DNA of 64,000 nt from Leishmania mexicana MHOM/GT/2001/U1103. Lineage: Eukaryota > Euglenozoa > Kinetoplastea > Trypanosomatida > Trypanosomatidae. Shown piece after piece: positions 29,901 to 41,900 of this stretch (positions are counted from its first letter, which is position 1; every line of letters begins with the position of its first letter). The notes beneath the pieces are model-generated. The model searched no databases. It had not been told where the DNA came from and worked only from the letters and a program-made list of their open reading frames with translations. The position numbers were made by a program, and so were the translations under genes. The DNA lies in NCBI RefSeq assembly GCF_000234665.1, contig NC_018336.1:1095069-1159068 (forward strand), written 5' to 3'.

Positions 29901-32900
29901 AAAGGCGGCACCCAACACCGTCATCACCGACGCAAGTGCAAAACGAGGCCAACGTACTCGGCGTGGCGTGATGTGCCGTCGTATATGGCCCTTGCGAGAG
30001 AGCTGGTTCGCATCTTCAACCTTGTGCTGGCAGATGCCGAGCTGAGTGTCGACGTCCGTCTCGGTGCCGGATTGCTTCTCCCAAGCATTGTACTGCGTGA
30101 CATCAAAGTTTTTTGCCTCTATGAGGGCCGCGTACTCATTCGCAGTTACTTGAACCTGCTCCTGCACGAGCTGCATTACAACATCAAGCTGCGCGGGGTG
30201 TCCACAAGTGTGGAAGCAGATCGCGAAGACCTCTCGCATGCATACGTTAACAGCGCGCAGGAGCAACCACAGAGCGTGTCAGACATCGATGAGATGACCG
30301 CGTCGGCGCCACTGCAGCGTGTGCAGGTGAGCAATAGCATATGTAGCAGCAGCAGCATGAACAGCCGTGCGCACCTAACGCAGCGGGAACTCATCGCCTT
30401 TGCGCCGAAGGTTATCGAGGCGCTTGAGCAGACCTTCAAAATACTCGGTGTGATACCGCTGACGAGCGACGTGGCCTCGCTAACGGAGCTGCCGCTCTAC
30501 TTTTACTGCGCCGACGGTGTTGCCCCGCTTGGCGTCGCCCTCGAGTGCTCCTTCACACGCATTGTTGTCCTGTGGCTCCTCGGCCTTGTTAGCGCGCAGT
30601 GTGACGAAGACATCGACCGGCACGCAATGGAGGTGCTGCTGCACCTCATGAACCGCGCTGTGGCGCGGGGGTCGCTACCGAAGGACAGCAGCACGACACT
30701 TATGCTAACTCCCTTCGGCGCCGCCACGGTGGTTCAAAGCAGCAACGCCGCTGGCGTCGGAGTGCCGGGCGCACCGATAGTGACCGCGACGCGACTCTCT
30801 GCGGACTGGGCCAATGCTCACCGCACGTCACGGCTTGCCGCGGCCAACAGCGCCGCTGGAGTCATACCCCCGTCATTGGCGACGCTGTCGACCACGAACA
30901 CCACGCGCTTGGCAGCGGCAGCAACGGAACTGGGAGTGCCGACAGCCGCAGCAAGGTCTATGTTACGTGCCGGCTCACAGCTCCAGAGCAGCGGCATCGG
31001 TCTCAGCGCCGCCGAGATGGACCTGTACGACTTCCCTCTCAACAGGCCCTTCTTGGGCTCGACCGAGTTCGGTGGTCTCACGACTGTATTAGGCATCGAT
31101 GGCGGCTTGGTGGAGTGCGGAAACACCGTCGAGGCACTCAGCTTGGTGTTTAGCGTGCTGCTGGGCCGCTCGCAAGACTTGCTCTCCCCTGCCGGGCTGG
31201 CCACAGTGCTCTCCCTCTTCACGAGCCACGACAGCAACCTCTCACGACTCGGCCGCGAGTGCATGATACGCTCCCTGGAGATTCCATCTGTGTATCCACT
31301 GTACGCTGACGTAATTCTGGACAGCGATACCTTCTTACTCACACAGACGCTTTCGATCCTATCGACGTACTTGACCTCGGCAGCGCTGACGCCGGTGGCT
31401 CGGCGGGAGAGGCGGCTGTGGATGCAGCGCTGCGGCTGCGTCGATGCGGTCATACGCGTACTCGTCCGCGTGCTTGACGCACCTCAGTCAACGCCTAACT
31501 TTATGAAGGTGATCCCGCACCTCTTTCGGTTCCTCTCTGCCTTCGAGTCTGGCGACTGCAAGCCGGCACAGCTGTCGAGCACGAACTTCATCGCGAGTGT
31601 CGCGGAGCGGCTGGAGAAGTTGGAGGGCATGGAGTACTTCATCATCGTCACCCAGGCGGTCCTGGACGCCTCCATGGGCACCTACGGCAGTGTCGATGGC
31701 GGATACACGAGCGCAGGCGGCCCGGGAGCACACTACCCAGAGATGCAGGTCATCGGCAACTTCCGCGTCGCCCTCTACAACTGTGCGGCCGAGAAGCCCA
31801 TCTTCCTGGAGCTGCTTCCGTCGCTGCTGACCTTCGCCAAGGGCCACAGCGACCAGCTCTTCACAAACCTTGTCGAGGTTGTCCTCCGCATTCTGGAGTG
31901 CACGAGCATTGTCCGCTCCGAGCGGCTTGCCGACTTCGTTCTCCATCATGGGCTGTCCCAAATGCTTCCCTTCCTGGAGCTGTCGGGACGCCACGTGGAG
32001 GAGCGACTGCCCTTCACCGGTACCGCAGCGGACCTGCATCAATTCTGGCAACCAATCTTGCTGCGCGCGCCGCGGCGCAGCAGACTCCGTTTCACGTCGC
32101 ACGGCGGCGTGCAGGTGAGCGTGGGGCTGTGGCCAGACACGGGATTTACCATTTCAGCCTGGTTCAAATTTGACCGGCTGTACCTCACAATTCCGTTGTT
32201 CGAGTTTCATGGCGTCCTCCGCGATGGCAGCGGTGCGACTGCTCCGCTGCAGGACACGAGCATGGTCGCCTCCCTCTTTGTCTTTGGCGGGGACAGCATG
32301 CAGCTGACGATCAACGATGGACGGCGCGTCACGATCAACGAGAGCCAGGCACTGCAGAACTTCAGCCCACAGACGTGGGTGCACGTCTGCGCCGTCCTGT
32401 GCACAACGCACATCTTGGATGTCTACGTCAGCGGCTTCAAGGCGGGTACCACAGCGTTCCCGTACTTCGCCGCAGGTGCGGAGGTGCGCGTGAACGTCGG
32501 CTGCACGGATGAGGTGCCCCACTACGCCACGTCGCTGGGCACTGACGCTTCGCCGCTCTTTTCGATGGGCGACATTGCGCTCTGGGCGCAGTCGCTGAGC
32601 CGATCGCAGGTAGAAGCGGAGCTCGCGAGCGGTGATGGCACTCGGGGTGCGACGATGAGTGGTGGATGCCCGAGCGCTTTTCCTGCCAAGATACTGAAGG
32701 AGGGCATCCCTCAAGAGGTGACGCTGTTGCGCCACATGGGCGCTGGCGGCGGCGCTCCACTGTCAGGCTCCATCGGCAGCGCGCTCAATCTGAGCGTCGG
32801 CGGACTAGGAATGCTGATGAACCCGAAGTCGCAGTCCACCGCTCCCAGCGGCGTGGCTGGACTCTCGCCTGGAAGAGCCAATAGCATCACCGCGGGTTTG

Positions 32901-35900
32901 AGTAGCGACTTCAAGGGCGGCAAGGCCCCTGACTATGGTGGCGCGTGGTCGGCCTCTGCTGCTCGAATGGCCCGCTTTGTGCCGTTCGAGAACGAGGATG
33001 GCATGCTGCGGAATGTGCTTGCCTACCCAACCGGCTTCCCGGTAATCGCGAAGCTCGTCGGCCGCTACGCGACCCCGCCAAAAACGTGGGTGGACTACCC
33101 GCTACTGTGGGCGACCCGCGGCGGGATTGTGCGTATGTTGGACTGGATGCACCTTGTCACATCCTCGGCGCAGCTGGAAGGCCTCCTGGAGCTCATTCTA
33201 GAGTGTGTGCAGCGCACCACGCTCGCGGTGACGCTCGACCCGCGCACGTACGTGCTCTTCGCCCATATCCTGACGAATGACGTGGCCCGCTACATGACGA
33301 AAACCGCATGCGACCAGCTCCTCGAGCTCGCCTCCGCGCACATCAACATTTTCGACGAAGAACACCGGGTGGTCATCAACCGGCTCGTCTTTGAGCACAT
33401 CCTGGGCGACGTCGGCCTCTACGCTGCGCTGCGGCTAGACACAGCGTTGCACCTTTTGCAGCGAGTCCGCCGCCTCTTTCACACGTCGCAGTGTCGCTAC
33501 GCAAAGCACAACGCGCGCTTTGTGTCGCCGTATCGCTTCATCGATCGACTACTGCACAGCCTCATCGGGGTGGCCGCGCGAACATCGTTGCTGCTGCGCC
33601 GTGCCGTGGTCCAGGTAGCCCAACAAGTCGTCGTGGCATGTGACATGGAGGATGGACTGGTGCAGATCTTCATCTCCCTCATTGCGTTGCTGACGCCGGA
33701 GGAGATGACAGTGAGCAGCCGGCGCAACACCCAGGTCAAGGTCGAGCTGCCGGCAATGGGGTCCCTGACTCGCGGAACAGAGATTCCACTGCGCACGGCA
33801 AATCACTTGACTACGCTGCTGCTGTCGAGCTTGGTGGAGTGCTCTTCGCAAAGCCCCTGTGTATTGGCGTTGTCGCGCACGATCGACCTGCCGTGGTACG
33901 CGGTGTGCACGTCGCGCTTTGCCGACCCGGCGGCGGTGGTGTACGCGACGCGCATCTTCTTCGCGGCCGTCCAGCACAACCCGGTGCTGCAGGAGGAGGT
34001 CGCACAGCATCAGTCCGCTGTCGTCGAACTGCTGACGGAGCATGCGGTGCACGAAGACCTCATTCTGCTATTGCTGGCGCTCACAGTGGGTGCCACTCGC
34101 CACATCGACCTCCTTTCTAGCAGGCACTCACTTCGGCAGCAGCTGGACAGTTTGCTGAGCACCTTCAGCCCGGAGCCGAACGCGCTCGTTGCACCTATTT
34201 TCGTGCAACTGATCATCATACACCTTCACCGTATTGTGCAGTCGCCGTGGCGGCATCTTCTGAAGGCACAAGCGGTGCTGCAGGACGAGCAGAAGCTCTC
34301 GTACCGCGTCCGACGCTACTTTAGCCTCGTGCGCGTGTGTAGTCGGCTCATGATCTTCATCCGGGTACGCCGATACCGCGCACTCCTGAACGCCAACCGC
34401 ATCCCTGAAGCCGGCGTCTATTCAGTCGAAACACCCATCCTCACCCCTGCCCATCACGGGCAGTGGCGCAGCAGTGGAGCCATGAGCAGCAGCAGCCAAA
34501 ACGTGAGCTTCGCCTGCAACAGCGGAGTGTGGGTCACCGCTGGCGTCGCCGGCGCTGGAGGACTGGCAAACGCGTCCTTCGTCTCCGGCTGCCACAGTCG
34601 CGCGCCGCTAGATCCCTTGTCGACGAGTCCGGTCAGTGTTGGCGCCACGATCGGCGTGTGCAGTGGCGAGGATGATGGCGCGGCGACTAGCGTAGTGTTA
34701 CCAACGCCTCAGTCACAGTTTCTGCGTGACGCGTGCGAGCTTGGGTGCAGTCACACTAGTAGCTGTGGCGATGGTGGCTGCAGAGACGCGACTGATCTGC
34801 CGCTGGATGAAACACCGTTCGACGACATTGTAGGCCTTCCCCGTCCTGTGATGCCGCCCGCCACCGTGTTCAGCATCCACGGTGATGACCACAGCAGCAG
34901 CGGCGCCGGTGACTCTGGCGACTTTTCACAGTGGAAACCTCCGGTGCTGCTGCCGGAAATGTGGGCTGATCTACCACCCTTGCTGCCCCCTCCGACAGCG
35001 GGGATGTCAGCCCCTTCAACACCGCAGGCGTCAGCAACAGCGGCGGCACACGGGTTTACCGCCGCAGCCTCGTCGCCGACGAGCCCACTGGCCGGTCGCG
35101 GCGCCGATGATGTTCCCGGGCGAACGTGCCACGTCCCCACCGCACACGTCGTATGCCCGCTGAGTGCGTACCCGATGCCCCATCACCTACCCTTAGCGGC
35201 ACGTGGCACCGACAACTGCGCTGGTGGCGATGGCGCGGCGGCCTCCATGGCGGCCTCCGTCAACGCGGTCGATGCCCATTTGAAGGAGATGCCCGCATTG
35301 CGCGTGCACTCGAGCAAGCACCGACGCGCTTTTTCAGTGCTGCGGGTCTCTGTGTTGCTATGGCTTTCACTGCAGGTGAGACGGTGCCGATGGGTGTTCA
35401 CACCTCACTCACTTCCATACGAGGTGGACTTGAGCCGCCGCCACGCCGGGACGCTGTTCTGCATCCGCATGTTGCACCATTTTGCGTCCATGTCGAACTA
35501 CTTTTATCTGCTTGTGAATTCGCCAATGCAGACGGCGGCGCTGAGCTCGCTGGTGGCGTACATCTCGCGCGCCATGCTGCTGGAGCAGCTTGACATGTGG
35601 GATCAGATGGTCCGCTCGATGGCGGTTGCGCCGGCGCGAGAGCCTGGGGTGGTGGCGGCGACGGATCCTGCTGCAGCAGCCACGACGCCGACGACAGCGG
35701 ATGAGCCTCAGTCGCCGCCGCTGCCGCTGCCGCAACAACAGCAGCAGGAGGCGAAAGAGACATCCGTTTCACCGGCTGCGAGCCCACCAGCGAACGACGG
35801 CATTGAGTCTGCGGAAGACACGGATAGGGACTGGGAGGGGGTGGAGGCGCTGCCGGGTGACTGCATGGGATCTCCTTCGCTCGATGCAACACGATGCACG

Positions 35901-38900
35901 TCGAGCGCTGACTCGGCCGTGGTCACTGCGACAAAGCCGATGGGGCCTTATCACAGATCGAGCAGCAACAGCAGCGCGGTTGCCGGCAGCGTCGACCGAG
36001 GCAGCGCACAAAAAGGCGATGAGGCCGAGGTAGAACCGGCACTGCCGCTGTCAGGCCTGCCAGAGACAGTGCTACGACGCCTTGCCCGCCCCGTCTTCAT
36101 GACGTTCCGCAGTGCAGGATCGTCATCGGCGCAGCTGGACAAGATGACCGTATTGGAGTCACCGAATCCCAGCTTAACACCCCGCAGCGAGGAGCTGGAC
36201 GACGCCGACGTAGAGAGCGCCGCAGCCCAGGCCCGATGTCGCGCTACCGTCGAGGATGGCGATGCGAGCATCGTTACGAACGGCTCTTTTGACGTCGTGG
36301 GGCTGCCGCGCGTCACGTTGACTCATGAGCAGCCGAAGCCTCACAGGGAGCTACGGCTGCCGCCCCAGTCACTGGAGCGGCGCGAGAGGGCGTTGCCGCA
36401 GCACACATACACGGGAACCCAGGTGGATGAGATCGGCAGTAGCGCTACCGCAGGAGCTACAGCGATTGTGACAGGGATAACACCGACAGCGGCGCCAACG
36501 GCAACTGCGGCGACAGTGAGGACGGGGGATTCAAACACAGCCTCGGTAGTGAAACCAGACGCGGGTGGCAACCGTGATGACGATGATGACACCTCCTCTG
36601 TGTCGTCTGCGGCGGCCTCGTTGTCTAGCCATAGCTCCACGGTGTCGTCTAGCTTGAATCCAATGTCGGCCTCGCCGACGCTGCCCTCCACTGCCTCTGA
36701 CGCGAAGAAGACGGTCTCCACCCCGCTCGTGTCGTTCTCGAATCTGCCAGGCGTGCTTGCCCCCCTGCGCGGTCACGGCCTCTCCGATGTGTATGCCATG
36801 AGCATCGCGCGCATCATCGAGTCTGTAGGCGAAGTGATGCGCCGTGGCGCTGCTAGCATCCTTCGCACCTTGATCCGGTCTTCCCTCGACACGCTACCAA
36901 TGCCGAACTGGATCGGCGGTCCCACCTACGGCTCATGCGGCGGGTTTCTCTTTCAGCTCCTCTTCATCGTCTCCGCCAAGGCGGCGGCTGGCGACTCGGC
37001 GACAACACTCGTGCGCTACTTTTTGCTGTGCGTCGGCAATGCGGTGAAGGAGCAGAGAGACCGGGATCTCGTGCAGGTCCCGAACGACGATCAGGCGCCC
37101 TCATCCTTGAAGGGGGCCGTCTCCGCCAAGGCACCGATGGCCGGGCTTGGCGGATCGCCGCTTGGTGCATTAACAGCGATCAGGCATGCACCGAGCAGCA
37201 ATGCGTCGCCGCTGCTGCTGGGGCGCCGGACTTCGATTTTCTCAGAAGCTACCGGGTCGACCACCACTGCCGGTGCAGGAGCGTCGATGTTTGACAACGA
37301 CGGGAGGCTTTCCACCAAGGTGCCTTTAGCATCTGCCGCCCTTCTCGTGACAGGCGTGCCGCCATCTACGGTATCCTCCTCTACGGCCGGACGCACTCTT
37401 CCCATCGGCGCTGTTGGTACTGGAGGCAGTGACGATGGAGGGGCGTGCTCTTCACAGCACGGTGGCGCACCTCTGTCACCAATGGTGCCTTCGCAGACGC
37501 ATGTTTCGACGAACTCAGGGGCGTCGCTGGTGTGGTACCCTGCACCACTGCCGCAGAGCTTCCCCGGCACGGTGAGTGCTGGGCCTGGCAACGAGCAGCC
37601 TCAAAACAGAGGCAGCAGCGTGACCACGGCTACCAGTGCCTACTCGGACGTGTTTCTGTTCAACGTAAGCCATTTCACAGACTTGATTGTGGACATGCTC
37701 GCTATCAATGTGCTGGACCTCCCGATGACGACGCATTTCTTTCTGACCCTGCTCGTGCTGGGCCAGGGGTGGCCGAACCGGTACGTGGATCAGCTCAGCC
37801 GGCAGGTGATGCGGGCGTGCATCGCGGTTCTGAATCGACCATCAACGCAGGACGCCAGCGTCAGCCTTATCGAGAGCGTCTACACGCTGTCGACCCTGGT
37901 GCTGCGTCGCGGGTGGAAGCATAAGGGGGTCTTGGAGTCGTTGCTCCGGGTACTGTACCGCGTCTTTGTGTCGCTCCCACCGGCGTGGATGCCGGACGCC
38001 GACGCGCGCCACCGCAAGCGTCTTATTACGCTCATCTTTCGCCACCTTGTGCAAACCTACGCCGGCACGAAGGAGCTGGAGAAGGCGCTGACGGTGCGCA
38101 CGCTGACGCAGCGCCTGTCTCTGTACGACGACTTCCTCATGGTCTTCTCTCTGAACAACGAGGACGAGTGCTGCGCGACCTTTGAGCAATACTGCATCGA
38201 CCAGTTCTCCTCTATCGACACACTCATGTCGAGCCGCCTGAAAGCCAAGACAGACCTTGCTTTCAAAGCCAGCATCAAGACGCGCAGCGAGTACATTAAG
38301 CGCATCAAGACCTTCGACGGCCAATACAGACAGGCCATGGAGGTGCCGGAGCGCTATCGGCGCGCTGCCCTGCGTGTGGCGTACACGTCCCGCTTCTCCT
38401 CTTTTGTGGCCACGACACCGCACGTAGACTCATCGCAGCTACACTGGTTGCTTTCCTCCACGTGGGCGCTGCGCGAGAACCACACGATGTCGCGCGCGAC
38501 GCCGTGGCGCAAGCTGGTGACAGCGAATGGGACGGCGGCCGACAGCAGTGCGATTGCCGGAACGACTGCCAACCGAATCAACGCCGGTGACAGTGCAGAG
38601 GACACGCTTTACCACTTCATGGATCCGCAGATGAACTATGGGGCGCTGCAAGGGGTGCGATGGGGCGGAAGGCGCGCTTCGCAGACGCCCATGGAAAAGA
38701 CGGCAATGAGAGTCACGACGGCATGTGGCACACCCGGCCACATCGGCGGTAGCGACGCCAGCAACACCAATGTAGCGGAGGGGAGGGATGGAGGTCCGAT
38801 GAGCGCCCATAGCGCGTTACCTCGAATCAAGATAGTTGACAAGGTAGCGGGATCGGAAGCAACAAAGGCAATGGAAGAGCATCCGCCGAAGAACGACTTG

Positions 38901-41900
38901 GTTCATGCTGCGCAATGCGAGGAGCTCGTCCACCACATCGCCGTGCTGGTGCCACCCCTCAGCACCCACTGCCGCCCGTACATCGGCGATGAGGCCTTCC
39001 CTGCGGGGCTGAGGGAATTGCCGATCACGCTCACACCGTCCGCGATAACGCTGCTGCGCTACTTGGTGGCACCGCACGAGACGGTGCGCTTTCTCAGTAA
39101 CGGCTTCCGCATCAACGGTATCCACACCACTCCATGTCTCATCCTGCTTACGAACGTGACCCTAAAGGTGATTGGTTTCTCACGCGTGACGGAGGCCGGA
39201 GACATCATCCTGTGCGAGAACGAAGTTGACGACGACGATGCGCACAGCCGCAGCGCGGCCAGCGAGTCGAGCATCAACACCAACAGTACTCTTCGCCACC
39301 ACCAGGATGTCGGCAGCCTTTCCAATGACAGCAAGTGGCCCCTGGCAAAGTCGACGCGCAGGAATCCATTCAGCGTGGCGTCGATGACAAGGCAACTGCA
39401 GAAACTGTTCTCTGACAAGTCGACAAAGCGCCGTCAGCAGCAAGACGGCACACGTGTTGCACACGCGGTGCGGCAAGTGATGGGCTGTAACTACCAGAAC
39501 ATCTACTGGACCTACTTGGTCAGATCTATCCGCGCGGTGCGCTTGCTGCACTACATGCACCTCGACACTGCTGTGCAACTGCAGCTCTACTACGACAACG
39601 GCCCAATGCTGTCGGTGGTGGACGCGAAGCAGTCAATGAACCCGTCTGCGAGAAAGGAGTTCATCAAGGTGCTGAAAAACGTCGTGGGTACCCAGCAGTG
39701 CACCTTCATGGACGAAGGGCAGCGAGCGGCGAGCATGAGGGCGCGCCTGGTGCGGTGGGCGACGGGGTCACTTTCGAACTACGAATACCTTCGCTTCTTG
39801 AACGAGGCGGCGGGGCGGACGAACCGCGACCTGAACCAGTACCCCGTCTTTCCGTGGGTGCTGGCCGACTACACGAGTGCCACGCTCGACTTGGAAGCTG
39901 CCTCGACCTTTCGCGACTTCGCGTACCCGATGGGGGCGCAGACGGAGTCACGGCGCGCCACTGTCGCGCGGCTCTTCGAGGGCACACGCGAGTTGTGCGA
40001 CGCGGACACCGGCAAGTTCTACCCGTTCCACCACGGCACTCACTACTCCACCAGCGGTGGCGTACTCTACTTTCTCATACGGGTGCAGCCCTTCACAACC
40101 TACGCGCGCCTTTTCCAAGGTGGCGACTTCGACCTCGCTATGCGGCTGTTCGACTCCGTCGCCGCGTCGTTCACCTCGTGTGTGACAGGGCCGGCGGACT
40201 GCAAGGAGCTCATCCCGGAATTTTACGTGAACAGCGGATTCCTGGCCAATGCAGATCACCTTAACCTCGGCACCAAATCAGACGGCCAGGCAGTCGATGA
40301 TGTGCGGCTCCCTCCGTGGGCGAAGAACTCACGCCAGGTCTTCACTGCCGTGATGCGCTACGCGCTGGAGTGTCCCTACGTTGTCGCGCATCTGCACCAG
40401 TGGATCGACCTCATTTTCGGTGTGCGTCGGCGTGGCCCGCTCGCGCTGGAGCGGTACAACGTGTTTCAGCGCATGACGTATGGCGAGGAGGTGGTGCAGG
40501 CGCTGAAAAACGCCGAGACGCCCCACGAGTGCGATGTCATTATTGCCGAGGTGGACAACTTCGGTCAGACGCCGCTGCAGCTCTTCCAGGAGCGTCACCC
40601 CTCTCATCATGAGCTGGCACCTGTTGTGAAGGTTTCGCCAGCGGACGGCAGTCTCCTGGGCGTTGGCGGCGGCGTTATGGCATCTTCAGACGGCCACGGC
40701 AGCGGCGGTGGCGGCTCAGCGGCGGCGGCAGGGGCGGGAAGCCAGGTTGGGGTCACCTCCAGCAATCTGCTCTCCTCCGGCTCCTTCGCCAGCGGGCAGA
40801 CATACACGCAAGCGTTCTACCGCGAGGCGCCGAAGGTGGTTTGGATGCTGATTCATGCAGTGGACGCGACCCAGACCTGGTTTCTGCTGCGAGACCCGCC
40901 AGGCAGTGTGCTGCAGCACCCACCGCCCTCGGCGCTGACGGAGATGTTTGGCTTCAGCAGCGAAGCCGTGCTACACTTCAGCATGCTGCGTACCTCCAAG
41001 AAACTCGCGTGTGCGTACGCCCAGCTCGTGCCCGTGGCGGACACGGACTACTACCTGTGCTGGCATGAGCGTGAGGCGCAGCTCATGCGCTACACGACCG
41101 ACCTGGCTGCCTTTCACTCCGCCGTCTCTTTTCATCCGCGGGACGAGAGCAGCTCCCGCATCAGCGCTGTCGCCGTTGGCCCGCGTGAGTCTGTCCTGCT
41201 TGTTGCCATCAGCACCGGCGCGGTGTACTGCCTCTTTCCCGACGACACCGGCGATGGCGCGCTCCACGTGCGCGGGACGCTGTGCTACCACCGTTCACCC
41301 GTTACAAAGATCGCGCTAGACTCGAGGAGGCATCGCGCCGTCACCATCACCAACTCCGGCGGCGACGACGAGCCCATTCTATGGCGCGTGCAGCGAAGCG
41401 GGTGCTGCTTTGTGTGTCGCCTACAAGTCGAGCAGCTTCTACCGACGCCGGCGCGCGCCTTGATGTCGCCGACTAGGGAGATGACGGCCGACGCTACCGA
41501 AGCGCGCACCGTCGTGGACGTCGCGATTGACAGCATCTCGGGCAACGTGGCACTCGTAACCGCCCGCTCGCTGCTGCTCTTCGACAACAACGGTGAGCAG
41601 TTTGGCGCGGGCACGTTGCCGTCGCCAAACTCCCTCCACCCGGTGGGCACTGTCACGCTCGAGGACGATAACGGTGATGTTGGCGTGGTGGTCAGCCGCC
41701 CTGTGCTCTGCATGGCAGACATCACGGCCGTCGCCTTCTATCAAACAAGTGAATGGGCTGCTGGCATGGGGGTACTCCTTACCGGGCACAGGGACGGCAG
41801 CCTCTCTGCATGGCGCACGACGCGGCTGCCGCCGCACACGGTTGCCCCTGGTAAGATCGCCATGGTTGAATTCCACACCCGGCTTTTCAGCGGCGCAGCG